Source: Muribaculaceae bacterium (lineage in GTDB: Bacteria > Bacteroidota > Bacteroidia > Bacteroidales > Muribaculaceae). Taken from it: DNA of 47,337 nucleotides. The number at the start of each line of letters is the position of its first letter. Positions within the stretch are counted from its first letter, which is position 1. A program made the translations under genes and the position numbers. The stretch spans positions 1 through 47,337 of the forward strand of contig JAMPDX010000008.1 of assembly GCA_023665425.1 (NCBI GenBank). The letters run 5' to 3'. The notes below the pieces were generated by a model that saw only the letters and a list, made by a program, of their open reading frames with translations, was not told the DNA's origin and did not search any database. This document shows positions 34,726 through 42,667 of this stretch, in pieces.

Positions 34726-35651
34726 TGAGTATAAAATCAGAATATAAAAGTACTCTTAAATCTTCTGATACAGAAGAATGGTTTGACCTGGTGTTCTATC
34801 GCCCCATCGGGTTTGGATGGGCTGTGCTCGCACGCAAATTGGGTGTCACTCCCAATGCCATTACTATAGCATCCATCTTCATAGGGATAGCTGCCGGCAT
34901 CTGCTTCTACCCGAACAATATGTGGATCAACATCATGGGCATATTCCTTTTAGTTTGGGCCAACTCCTTCGACTCTGCCGACGGACAATTGGCACGCCTC
35001 ACCGGTCAGTACTCCCGGCTTGGGCGCATACTTGACGGCGCCGCCGGTGACTTTTGGTTCATCTCCATATATATATGTATATGTCTGCGTGAGGTGCACA
35101 CATCATCCTTCTTCATGGCCCACAACTGGCTAATATGGGTCATAGCCGTGGCTGCCGGATTGTGCCACTCGCTCCAGGCAGCCCAAGCTGATTATTACAG
35201 GCAGCTACATCTATTCTTCCTCAAGGGGAAAGAGGGCTCCGAACTCGACTCATCAGACAAATTGAGAAAAAAATTGGCCGAAATGCCTCAAAACGGAAAC
35301 TTCTTTTCTCGTCTGGTGTTAAAATTCTATATAGGCTATACATCAGCACAGGAAAGCCGGACACCCGCTATGCAGCGTTTCCGCAAAGTTTTAGTAAGCA
35401 AGTTTGGCGGTGGTGCACCTTCTGCCACTTTCCGCGAACGTTTTCGCCAAGCCAGCTTACCCCTGATGAAGTACACAAACATATTGTCCTTCAACACACG
35501 CTGCTTCGCATTGTTCATCGCTATAGCTGTCCGTATGCCTTGGCTTTACTTTGCCTTTGAGCTCACAGTGCTCAATGTCGTACTCGTCTACATGGTGGTG
35601 CGCCACGAGTCTATCTGCAAGCGGTTTACACGAGAGCTCACACATAAGTGA
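34725..35651 (+). CDS. Second CDP-alcohol phosphotransferase, altered metal motif
   Basis: A 308-residue CDP-alcohol phosphatidyltransferase family protein with about six membrane helices and a soluble insertion (about 165-245). The signature reads D83-x2-D86-G87-x2-A90-R91-x8-G100-x3-D104-x4-D109. The final aspartate pair is thus spaced by four residues (DGAAGD) instead of three, which the codons confirm. It differs strongly from the first enzyme at 32176, so it probably uses a different acceptor or donor. Translation is coupled to the acyltransferase gene (TAATG at 34723-34727). Confidence 0.8.
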   Translation: MSIKSEYKSTLKSSDTEEWFDLVFYRPIGFGWAVLARKLGVTPNAITIASIFIGIAAGICFYPNNMWINIMGIFLLVWANSFDSADGQLARLTGQYSRLGRILDGAAGDFWFISIYICICLREVHTSSFFMAHNWLIWVIAVAAGLCHSLQAAQADYYRQLHLFFLKGKEGSELDSSDKLRKKLAEMPQNGNFFSRLVLKFYIGYTSAQESRTPAMQRFRKVLVSKFGGGAPSATFRERFRQASLPLMKYTNILSFNTRCFALFIAIAVRMPWLYFAFELTVLNVVLVYMVVRHESICKRFTRELTHK

Positions 35652-35671
35652 AGATAATAAATATAGAGAAA

Positions 35672-36391
35672 ATGGATTTTTCAAAAGTTAAAGGTATTAT
35701 TTTCGACTACGGCGGCACACTTGATACCCGAGGGGATCATTGGAGCCACGTCATTTGGAACGCTTATCAGCAAGCCGGCGTCCTTGTGGAGTATGAGGCA
35801 TTTCGAGACGCTTACGTATATGGTGAGCGCGAGTTGGCACGCACACTCCATATACTTCCGCATCACAACTTTCATGACCTATTGCTCATCAAGATGCAGA
35901 TAGAGCTGCAATATTTGGCCGATGGCCAGTTCATTAACCCCGAGGAAATACAACCTAAGGCCAAAGCAATAGCCGACTTGTGCTATCAGGCTGCCGGCGA
36001 TTGTATTGCCGAGACCAAGCCGGTGCTCAAGCAGCTCCATAAGCGATATCCCATGGTCCTCGTTTCCAACTTTTATGGCAATGTGCAGGCGGTGTTAAAG
36101 GATTTTGGCATAGACCAATATTTCGATAAAATAATAGAGAGCGCTGTGGTGGGTATCCGCAAGCCTGACCCTCGTATCTTTGAGCTCGGTGTGCAGGCTC
36201 TGAACATGAAGCCCGAGCATGTGCTGGTAGTCGGTGACAGCTACAAAAAAGATATAGCCCCGGCGATGAGCATCGGGTGCCAAACAATCTGGATAAAAGG
36301 TCGCGGATGGACAGCCGAAGAAGAAACCATACTACATCCGGCAATCATCACCTCCATCGGCGAGGTGTTATCTCTCCTCGCCGGCAAATAA
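35672..36391 (+). CDS. HAD superfamily hydrolase
   Basis: A 239-residue haloacid-dehalogenase-type phosphatase. Motif I is IIFDYGGTLDT, in which the second Asp of DxDxT is Gly, as in a number of HAD members. Motif II is in YPMVLVSNF, motif III in VGIRKPDPRIFELG, and motif IV in VLVVGDSYKKDIAPAM. The cap domain is helical (about 20-110). It might remove phosphate from an inositol or glycerol derivative in this operon. The ATG at 35672 is preferred; a GTG at 35648 overlapping the preceding TGA (GTGA) would add eight residues. Last gene of the long run. Confidence 0.82.
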   Translation: MDFSKVKGIIFDYGGTLDTRGDHWSHVIWNAYQQAGVLVEYEAFRDAYVYGERELARTLHILPHHNFHDLLLIKMQIELQYLADGQFINPEEIQPKAKAIADLCYQAAGDCIAETKPVLKQLHKRYPMVLVSNFYGNVQAVLKDFGIDQYFDKIIESAVVGIRKPDPRIFELGVQALNMKPEHVLVVGDSYKKDIAPAMSIGCQTIWIKGRGWTAEEETILHPAIITSIGEVLSLLAGK

Positions 36392-36404
36392 ACTTGAATT
36401 ACAT

Positions 36405-36547
36405 TAAGAGTGTGTCTAATAAAAAATGTTAACTTCAGGCACGGTGTCCGTCAGGACACTGATTTGTCAGTAACCCCGCACATGCGCGCCGTAGCCGTGA
36501 ATATGCGGGGTTAGACATGAAGACAATATGGTGTCCGCGATGACACC
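36405..36547. repeat. Triple-hairpin repeat element, copy 4, with end module
   Basis: The module TAAGAGTGTGTCTAATAA (36405-36422), continued to TTCAGG at 36439, matches the minus-strand module at 190-225 at about 29 of 35 positions. Three hairpins follow: GTGTCC-GTCA-GGACAC (36444-36459), a core TAACCCCGCA...TGCGGGGTTA (36471-36513), and GGTGTC-CGCGAT-GACACC (36530-36547). The two outer hairpins share their stem sequence, as they do in copy 1 with a different sequence. It lies 13 bases behind the HAD gene and may end the long transcript. Confidence 0.65.
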
Positions 36548-36819
36548 GGTTTACTGTGATGTCAGGTAGCCGCTTTGGTAGCACCAATCTATTTATTCAC
36601 AGACCTGATTTTATATCAATGTAGGGGAATTTAACACTTAGCTCTATTTACATATTTTAACAATTAATATAAGTATTTCATCAAATTAGATATAATATTA
36701 ACACTTATTAACGCTTATAACAAAATTTCACATACTGTCTCATAAGTTTTTTTTGTTTTTTCTTTTTTATATCGAAAAATAGATATAATTTTACACCCAA
36801 ATTCGTGTTAGCCATTTTT

Positions 36820-36906
36820 GTGCCTGCCTCTCTAAGGCGCAAAATACAAATTTTCGGCACGAGTGAGATTAACGAGGAGCGCATGGCTCCACACTCACAA
36901 AATTGA
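36820..36906 (+). promoter_or_regulatory. Structured leader of the inositol-phosphate synthase gene
   Basis: The leader contains nested stems: GTGCC (36820-36824) with GGCAC (36856-36860) enclosing GCCT-CTCTA-AGGC (36826-36838), then GTGAG (36863-36867) with CTCAC (36894-36898) enclosing GGAGC-GCATG-GCTCC region (36876-36890). Within the second stem a seven-codon frame, MAPHSQN then TGA (36883-36906), is preceded by GAGGAG. A weak -7-like TAATTTTA lies at 36786-36793. The whole gap 36548-36934 is otherwise A/T-rich without a gene. Regulation by structure or a leader peptide is inference. Confidence 0.4.
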
Positions 36907-36934
36907 ATTATAAATTAAAACATAACTAAAAACT

Positions 36935-38263
36935 ATGGAAGGAAAAGTAGCTGAAAAGCCCAATGGCAAATTAGGCGTTCTCGTAGTAGGTTGCGGTGCT
37001 GTATCCACAACTTTTATGACCGGTGTGCTGATGACTCGCAAAGGTCTTGCAAAGCCTGTTGGCTCAATGACTCAGTACGACAAGATCCGTGTAGGTCGCG
37101 GTGCTGACAAGAAGTATCTCCACTATAAGGATATCGTGCCTCTGGCAGACCTCAATGACATCGTATTCGGCACTTGGGATGTTTACCCCGCAAATGCTTA
37201 CGAAGCAGCTATCAATGCAGAGGTTCTCAAAGAGAAGGACATCGAGCCCGTAAAGGATGAGCTCATCGCTATCAAGCCCATGAAGGCCGCTTTCGACAAG
37301 AATTATGCAAAGCGTCTTGACGGCGACAACACAATGGGTGACATCACTCGCTGGGAGATGGTAGAAAACCTCCGCAAAGACATCCAAAACTTCAAGAAGG
37401 AGACAGGTGTAGAGCGCGTTGTTGTCCTCTGGGCTGCTTCTACTGAGGTTTATGTACCCGTTGACGAGAAATATCATGGCACTATCGAGGCTCTCGAGGC
37501 TGCTATGAAGGCTGACGACCGTGAGCACGTAGCTCCCTCAATGTGCTACGCTTATGCAGCTCTCAAGGAGGGCGCACCCTTCATCATGGGTGCTCCCAAC
37601 ACCACTGTCGACATCCCCGCTATGTGGCAGCTCGCTGCTGAGACCAAGATGCCTATCGCCGGTAAGGACTTCAAGACCGGTCAGACACTTGTTAAGTCAG
37701 GCTTCGCTCCCATCATCGGCACTCGCTGCCTGGGTCTGAGCGGCTGGTTCTCAACTAACATCCTCGGTAACCGCGACGGTCTGGTGCTCGACGAGCCCGC
37801 TAACTTCCGCACAAAAGAAGTGTCAAAGCTCTCTACTCTCGAGTCTATCCTCGTGCCCGAAGAGCAGCCCGACCTCTATGCTCACGGCAACGATGAGGAC
37901 ACTCAGTACTATCACAAAGTACGTATCAACTACTATCCTCCCCGCAATGACAACAAGGAGGGATGGGACAACATCGACATCTTCGGATGGATGGGCTATC
38001 CCATGCAGATCAAGATTAACTTCCTGTGTCGCGACTCAATCCTTGCTGCACCTCTGTGTCTTGACCTCGTGCTCCTCTCTGACCTCGCTGCACGCTCAGG
38101 CCGCTACGGCATCCAGCGCTTCTTGAGCTTCTTCCTCAAGAGCCCGATGCACGACTACACTGAGGGTGAGGTACCCGTTAACCACCTGTTCCAGCAGTAT
38201 GTAATGCTCAAGAACGCTATCCGCGAGATGGGCGGTTACGAGGCTGACGAGGAAATCGATTAA
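36935..38263 (+). CDS. ino1: myo-Inositol-phosphate synthase
   Basis: A 442-residue NAD-dependent inositol-1-phosphate (3-phosphate) synthase, which converts glucose 6-phosphate to myo-inositol phosphate, the first step of inositol production. The Rossmann motif is LGVLVVGCGAVSTTFMTGVL. Conserved stretches include NTMGDITRWEMVENLRKDI, IMGAPNTTVDIPAMWQLA, KDFKTGQTLVKSGFAPI and the C-terminal LLSDLAARSGRYGIQRFLSF. The length is that of the bacterial (Bacteroides-type) enzyme. It is separated from the ten-gene run by 543 bases with a repeat and a structured leader, so it is likely regulated on its own. A strong terminator follows at 38307-38338. Confidence 0.95.
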   Translation: MEGKVAEKPNGKLGVLVVGCGAVSTTFMTGVLMTRKGLAKPVGSMTQYDKIRVGRGADKKYLHYKDIVPLADLNDIVFGTWDVYPANAYEAAINAEVLKEKDIEPVKDELIAIKPMKAAFDKNYAKRLDGDNTMGDITRWEMVENLRKDIQNFKKETGVERVVVLWAASTEVYVPVDEKYHGTIEALEAAMKADDREHVAPSMCYAYAALKEGAPFIMGAPNTTVDIPAMWQLAAETKMPIAGKDFKTGQTLVKSGFAPIIGTRCLGLSGWFSTNILGNRDGLVLDEPANFRTKEVSKLSTLESILVPEEQPDLYAHGNDEDTQYYHKVRINYYPPRNDNKEGWDNIDIFGWMGYPMQIKINFLCRDSILAAPLCLDLVLLSDLAARSGRYGIQRFLSFFLKSPMHDYTEGEVPVNHLFQQYVMLKNAIREMGGYEADEEID

Positions 38264-38306
38264 TTCCCGCTAATAAAGACCTAAGACGGGTCACAAATCA
38301 TAAATA

Positions 38307-38338
38307 AGCACTGAAGTCGAATGATTTCAGTGCTTTTT
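38307..38338 (+). terminator. Rho-independent terminator of the ino1 gene
   Basis: AGCACTGAA (38307-38315) pairs perfectly with TTCAGTGCT (38325-38333) and is followed by a T tract (38334-38338). It lies 43 bases behind the stop codon. Confidence 0.8.
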
Positions 38339-38428
38339 GCGTCATACAAACCTGTGGTGACGATGTGTACCTGAAGGTATGCGCAGCTACCGCTGACATA
38401 CGACAATAGATATGTTTTACAACATATT

Positions 38429-38462
38429 TTTGACATTAGTTGATATTTTTTTACTAAATTTG
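38429..38462 (+). promoter_or_regulatory. Promoter of the secreted repeat protein gene
   Basis: TTTG (38429-38432) and TAAATTTG (38455-38462) are spaced by 22 bases, near the consensus. The leader to the ATG at 38540 would be about 70 bases. Confidence 0.55.
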
Positions 38463-38539
38463 CACCGCTTTTCCGTGGCACAACATTTGTCCACATGCAA
38501 TAGGTTTTGATTATCCAAAATTATCTTGTTTCTCTTATT

Positions 38540-40267
38540 ATGAAAAAATTATTTACTCTGTTCGCTCTGTTAGCAGTGATTGGTTTCTCTGCTATGGCCG
38601 GCTCATGGAGTACAGAGAAGGATTATTACATCAATCCCTCTGCCTGTACTTGGTTCCTTAGTGATGGCGCTGTAATCCAAATCTGGGATGGCGCAGAAAA
38701 TGTGGTTGCAAACAAAATGAACGACGGCAACCTATCCTTCAGACTTACCCACGACGGCACTGATGGCAAAATTTACATCAAACGTTGCAGCCCTTCCGGC
38801 GAAACTTGGAATGAATATGCCGCAACTGCTCCCGAGAATGACACAGAAAATATGATTGTCCTCAACAGCAACTTCGACGACTGCAGCTGGTCAACCTATA
38901 CCGCTACTGTAATTGAAGGCACCTGGAGCACTACCAAAGACTATTATCTGGCCACCTCTGCCTGCACTTGGCTCGGTGACGCTAATGCCGTACTGCTTGT
39001 GTGGGACGGTGCACAAAATGTTGAAACTGAACTCGTTGAAACAGGTCTATACAAATTCCGCCTGTCCAACCCCGGCGATAACGGTTACATCAAAATCAAC
39101 CGTTGCAACCCCGATGACCTTGCTACTGTATGGAATGATATGGGTGTAGCCGCCACTACTGACAGCGGCAACAACCTTATAACAATCAACAGCAACTTCA
39201 ATGGCTATGAGTGGGGCGTTTATACTGCCACTGTTGACCCTAATCCCGACCCCGACCCGGATCCCGACCCCGACCCGGATCCGGATCCCGATCCTACACC
39301 CTCTCTGCCCGAGAACTTATATATGCTCTTCCCCGATGCAGCTAACAACTGGAACCTCGCAAGCGCTCCTGTCTTTACCAAAGATGGTAGCATCTATACC
39401 ATCAACGAGGTGGAACTCGTAGCTCCCGAGAACAGCACAGTAACTTACATCAATCTCAGCACAACTCTCGGTGAGAATTGGGATGCTATCAACAATGCCA
39501 CCCGCTACGGTGCAGCCAATGAGGGAGACTTGTTGGTTGACTCCACTCCCGCTGCCATTGTTGAGTATACAGTCAATGTTAACGCAAGCGCTTGCAAGTC
39601 TTGGACTGCTGCTCCCGGCAAATACAAAGTAGTGGCTGACCTGGCTGCCATGACTCTTACTCTGACAAAGACAGGCGAGGTTACCCCCGACCCCGACCCC
39701 AATCCCGACCCCGATCCTGACCCCGATCCTGACCCCGTTGTCAATACTCCCGATAACCTCTATATCGTAGGTAACACACCTAACGGGACTACTCTTAATG
39801 GTGACTGGGACCCCGCTGCAACTATTGCATTCACAAAAGAGGGCAACGTATTTACTCTTGACAACGTGACTATTACAGATGCCTTCGAAGGGGACGGCTG
39901 GTTCTCATTCGTTACCGTACAGGGCGCTGACTGGGATACTGTCAACTCAGGTGATCGTTATGGTGCCGTTGCAGGTAACACCACTGTCACTCCCGCTACT
40001 CCCGTTGAGGTAGTTAAGTATCCTGCCAATGTAAATGCTTCTGCTGCTGCCTCTTGGAAGATTGCCGCCGGCACTTATAAAATGGCAGTTGACTTCGACA
40101 CTATGACACTCACCGTCACTGTGGCTACCGGTATCGAGGATATAAATGCCGACAGCGCCGAGGCCGAGTATTATGACTTCAGCGGTAACCGAGTGCTCAA
40201 CCCTGCCGCCGGTTCATTCGTAATCGTTCGCCGTGGCAAAACAGTGAGCAAGCAAGTAATTCGCTAA
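38540..40267 (+). CDS. Secreted multi-domain protein with Asp-Pro linkers
   Basis: A 575-residue exported protein. The signal peptide is MKKLFTLFALLAVIGFSAMA. Two similar N-terminal domains of about 90 residues open with SWSTEKDYYINPSACTW and TWSTTKDYYLATSACTW. An Asp-Pro repeat linker (about 236-256) leads to two related beta-sandwich domains opening ENLYMLFPDAANNWNL and DNLYIVGNTPNGTTLNGDW, separated by a second Asp-Pro linker. The latter recall SusE/SusF-type carbohydrate-binding modules. The end (YYDFSGNRVLNPAAGSFVIV, then RRGKTVSKQVIR) is a type IX-like sorting tail. Starch or glycan binding is inference. The ATG at 38540 is used because it begins the signal peptide. Confidence 0.85.
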   Translation: MKKLFTLFALLAVIGFSAMAGSWSTEKDYYINPSACTWFLSDGAVIQIWDGAENVVANKMNDGNLSFRLTHDGTDGKIYIKRCSPSGETWNEYAATAPENDTENMIVLNSNFDDCSWSTYTATVIEGTWSTTKDYYLATSACTWLGDANAVLLVWDGAQNVETELVETGLYKFRLSNPGDNGYIKINRCNPDDLATVWNDMGVAATTDSGNNLITINSNFNGYEWGVYTATVDPNPDPDPDPDPDPDPDPDPTPSLPENLYMLFPDAANNWNLASAPVFTKDGSIYTINEVELVAPENSTVTYINLSTTLGENWDAINNATRYGAANEGDLLVDSTPAAIVEYTVNVNASACKSWTAAPGKYKVVADLAAMTLTLTKTGEVTPDPDPNPDPDPDPDPDPVVNTPDNLYIVGNTPNGTTLNGDWDPAATIAFTKEGNVFTLDNVTITDAFEGDGWFSFVTVQGADWDTVNSGDRYGAVAGNTTVTPATPVEVVKYPANVNASAAASWKIAAGTYKMAVDFDTMTLTVTVATGIEDINADSAEAEYYDFSGNRVLNPAAGSFVIVRRGKTVSKQVIR

Positions 40268-40296
40268 TCACAACAATACACCTTTTATCATAATTA

Positions 40297-40336
40297 AGGG
40301 TCGACCCTCAGTAGCGAGAGTCGGCCCCCTTTGTTT
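40297..40336. terminator. Bidirectional terminator between convergent genes
   Basis: GGGTCGAC (40297-40304) pairs with GTCGGCCC (40319-40326), with one G-U pair and an inner CTC/GAG stem, followed on the plus strand by CCTTTGTTTT. It lies between the stops of the secreted protein gene (40267) and the minus-strand sigma factor gene (40350). Confidence 0.6.
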
Positions 40337-40349
40337 TGTGGGAAGGGGT

Positions 40350-40865
40350 CTAAACTCGATCTTCCCGATAGCCGGAAAGCATATTGCGCAGCTGCTTGCG
40401 TGCAAAGAATATCCTGCTCTTGACGGTGCCTACCGGTGTGTGAGTCATTGTGGCTATCTCCAGATACTTATACCCCTTCAGATACATAACAAAAGGTGTG
40501 CGGTATAAGTCATCAAGAGTGCCTAACTTTTCTATTATCTCATGCGTAGAATAAATATCTTCGGGCGAAGTGCTCACAACATCATCAGATGAGTTGATGT
40601 GATACAAATCATCAGTAGTGTCGACCATAGTAGCGTGGCGCCTGGTCTTCCGATAATTATTGATAAACAGATTACGCATGATAGTTATCATCCAGCCCTG
40701 AAAGTTGGTATTCTCGCGATACTTGCTTTCACTGTCCAGGGCCTTGAGAGTAGTGTCTTGGAGCAGATCCCGAGCCTCATCACGATCGGGGGTCAGCATC
40801 TTTGCAAAGTTCATAAGTCGTTCCTGCATCTCCAGGACATGCTGTTTGAAAATAGCGTGTGTCAT
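40350..40865 (-). CDS. ECF-type RNA polymerase sigma factor
   Basis: An extracytoplasmic-function sigma-70 family factor of 171 residues. Region 2 contains DEARDLLQDTTLKALDSESK and NFQGWMITIMRNLFINNYRK; region 4 contains LYRTPFVMYLKGYKYLEIAT and THTPVGTVKSRIFFARKQLR. The start at ATG 40865 (MTHAIFKQHVLEMQERLMNF) aligns residue for residue with the start of the paralogue at 46202, so upstream TTG/ATG codons at 40910-40907 are rejected. No anti-sigma gene is adjacent. Such stand-alone ECF factors are common in Bacteroidales; the regulon is unknown. Confidence 0.9.
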   Translation of the reverse strand: MTHAIFKQHVLEMQERLMNFAKMLTPDRDEARDLLQDTTLKALDSESKYRENTNFQGWMITIMRNLFINNYRKTRRHATMVDTTDDLYHINSSDDVVSTSPEDIYSTHEIIEKLGTLDDLYRTPFVMYLKGYKYLEIATMTHTPVGTVKSRIFFARKQLRNMLSGYREDRV

Positions 40866-41021
40866 AGTTGGGTATAATTCTTCATCAATAAAACACACTT
40901 GCGGCATCAAAAGTGCACTGCGTTTAAGGTTTAAAAGGTTTATTTAACGCTTGATAGCAGAGTCTGACACTACAAAAATTGTAATTTTCGACCCCGCGTG
41001 CCTCTAATTTCTAAATTGGAT

Positions 41022-41053
41022 TTTGTTACTTTGACTCTTTTTTAGTAACTTTG
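41022..41053 (+). promoter_or_regulatory. Promoter of the FtsB-coaX-lptC run
   Basis: TTTG (41022-41025), 20 bases, TAACTTTG (41046-41053): an exact consensus match. The leader to ATG 41095 is about 35 bases. Confidence 0.7.
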
Positions 41054-41094
41054 CGAGCTAAATATACTCAAACTCGACTCATCAATTATAGAAC

Positions 41095-41400
41095 ATGGGT
41101 AGAAAGCTCAACCGTTTCAGTCTCTGGCTGCGTCGCCAATCTCACTTATCGGTCATCATTGTGGCCGGTGCATTCATCGTGCTTCTCTTCAGCAACGAGG
41201 AGACAAGCATGGCGCGCTCTCAGGAGCTGGACAAAGAGATTGCCTCTCTGGAGGCACGCATTAAGCAAGCTGAGGACAGCGCTGCATACTATCGCCATGC
41301 GCGCGAAGACCTCATCACCGGCACCGAAGAGCTCGAGAAGGTGTCGCGCGAGAATTATGGCATGCAGCGTCCTACTGAAGATGTTTACATCGTCGAGTAA
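41095..41400 (+). CDS. FtsB/DivIC-like septum formation initiator protein
   Basis: A 101-residue bitopic membrane protein of the septum formation initiator family. It has a short basic cytoplasmic N-terminus, one membrane helix (about 17-35, LSVIIVAGAFIVLLF), and a coiled coil (about 38-75, LDKEIASLEARIKQAEDSAA). The C-terminal block ITGTEELEKVSRENYGMQRP is typical of the family. These proteins join FtsL and FtsQ in the divisome. First gene of a plus-strand run that continues to 46005. Confidence 0.88.
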   Translation: MGRKLNRFSLWLRRQSHLSVIIVAGAFIVLLFSNEETSMARSQELDKEIASLEARIKQAEDSAAYYRHAREDLITGTEELEKVSRENYGMQRPTEDVYIVE

Positions 41401-41444
41401 CTCCCTGTATCTTAGAGTTATAGGCACAATTAACAAAGATAAAA

Positions 41445-41918
41445 ATGGCTAAGAAAGATAAATTAGAAGCAACAGACCCACGCCTCATAAGCCGCCGTAA
41501 GATAGTAGAGGCTTCTGCATCTATTGGTATGATACTTATAATCGTGGCAATGTTCCTCCCCCTGCTCAATATGCTGAGTATTGATAACCTGCATATTTTC
41601 AAATGGATATTTGCCGGCGGCACACTCATGTATTGGGGCGCACGATGTGTAGACATCAGCAGCAAAGGTGAGAGCATTCGTATTCGCCGCCTGCGCCGTA
41701 TCGAGTTTTGGGCCGGCGCATGCTTCGGCGTGGCCGCCTTCTTTTGGTTCTTCAACGAAAATAAGTTTGGCCAAACACCCGGTGTAGGCCCCCTCACCAT
41801 ACTGAAAGACACTATACTCTTTGCCCTGGCCGGAGCCGTCTTGCAGATTGTAGCCGCTTGGATGATCTACTTCCGCGTGAAGAAAGAGTCTAAGAGAGAG
41901 TCTAATAAAAACGCATAA
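41445..41918 (+). CDS. Conserved four-helix membrane protein, function unknown
   Basis: A 157-residue hydrophobic protein with four predicted membrane helices (ASIGMILIIVAMFLPLLNML; FKWIFAGGTLMYWGARC; EFWAGACFGVAAFFWFF; ILFALAGAVLQIVAAWMIYF) and basic ends. No family is recognised beyond a general likeness to small membrane proteins found between the FtsB-like gene and coaX in Bacteroidales. It lies 44 bases after the FtsB-like gene and 11 bases before coaX, so it is co-transcribed with them. Confidence 0.7.
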   Translation: MAKKDKLEATDPRLISRRKIVEASASIGMILIIVAMFLPLLNMLSIDNLHIFKWIFAGGTLMYWGARCVDISSKGESIRIRRLRRIEFWAGACFGVAAFFWFFNENKFGQTPGVGPLTILKDTILFALAGAVLQIVAAWMIYFRVKKESKRESNKNA

Positions 41919-41929
41919 AGCAAATCATC

Positions 41930-42667
41930 GTGTCCATTCTCACTATAGACAAAGGCAACACCGCGACAAAAATCAAAGTCTTCACCGACTCTGACAAGCC
42001 CATCTATGTGGGCTCCATGCCTGTGGCAGACATTGATGAGATAGCGTCTGTGATATCCGAATATGATGTGACCACCGGAGCCCTGTGTAGCGTCGGACAT
42101 TTGGATATACGTATGGTGGAGACACTCAGACGTCTACTCCCCGGTGGATTGATGCTCCTCACTTGCGACTCATATGTGCCTGTCAAAGTGAAGTATGACA
42201 CCCCACGCACTCTGGGTGCAGACCGTGTGGCCGCTGCCTGTGGCGCTGTGGCACTCATCAGCGACACTCCGCTCCTTATAGCCGATGCCGGCACCGCCCT
42301 CACTCTCGATTATGTAGATGCCGGGGGTACCTTTTTGGGTGGGAATATATCTGCCGGTATCAACCTCAGACTCCGCTCTTTACACCACTTCACAGCTGCT
42401 CTCCCTCTGGTTGACAGTACAGGCCCGCTCCCCGATTTTGGCCATGACACAGACACTGCTCTGAGGTGTGGCGCTGTAAGAGGGGTTGCCGCTGAGATTG
42501 AGGCCTCATTCCGCTTCTGGCTGAGGCAAAATCCCGATGCCAAGCTTGTGCTCACCGGTGGCGACAGCTCGCTGCTATTGCCACTCCTCCCTACTGAAAC
42601 TATTTGCCATCCCGACCTCGTGTCGCTCGGCCTTATCAGCATACTCAAACACAATGAATATCTCTAA
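41930..42667 (+). CDS. coaX: Type III pantothenate kinase
   Basis: A 245-residue type III pantothenate kinase, which phosphorylates pantothenate in the first step of coenzyme A synthesis and is of the ASKHA fold. The phosphate motif is LTIDKGNTATKIK (usually DxGNT). The TPRTLGADRVAAACGA block and the LIADAGTALTLDYVDAGGTF plus GGNISAGINLRLRSL blocks are diagnostic. Translation starts at GTG 41930; no ATG lies near. Its end overlaps the start of the outer-membrane protein gene by 14 bases. Confidence 0.92.
   Translation: MSILTIDKGNTATKIKVFTDSDKPIYVGSMPVADIDEIASVISEYDVTTGALCSVGHLDIRMVETLRRLLPGGLMLLTCDSYVPVKVKYDTPRTLGADRVAAACGAVALISDTPLLIADAGTALTLDYVDAGGTFLGGNISAGINLRLRSLHHFTAALPLVDSTGPLPDFGHDTDTALRCGAVRGVAAEIEASFRFWLRQNPDAKLVLTGGDSSLLLPLLPTETICHPDLVSLGLISILKHNEYL

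Noticed and set aside
35702..35722. HAD motif I lacking its second Asp (DYGGT) as a pseudo-enzyme
   Set aside because: The other motifs are intact and DxGGT forms occur in several active or conserved HAD groups, so loss of function cannot be claimed.
36883..36906. Seven-codon frame as a firm gene
   Set aside because: Too short to support as a CDS from sequence alone; recorded only as part of the leader.
39234..39300. Short tandem repeats that look like a CRISPR or satellite
   Set aside because: They encode Asp-Pro linkers in the secreted protein; there are no spacers.
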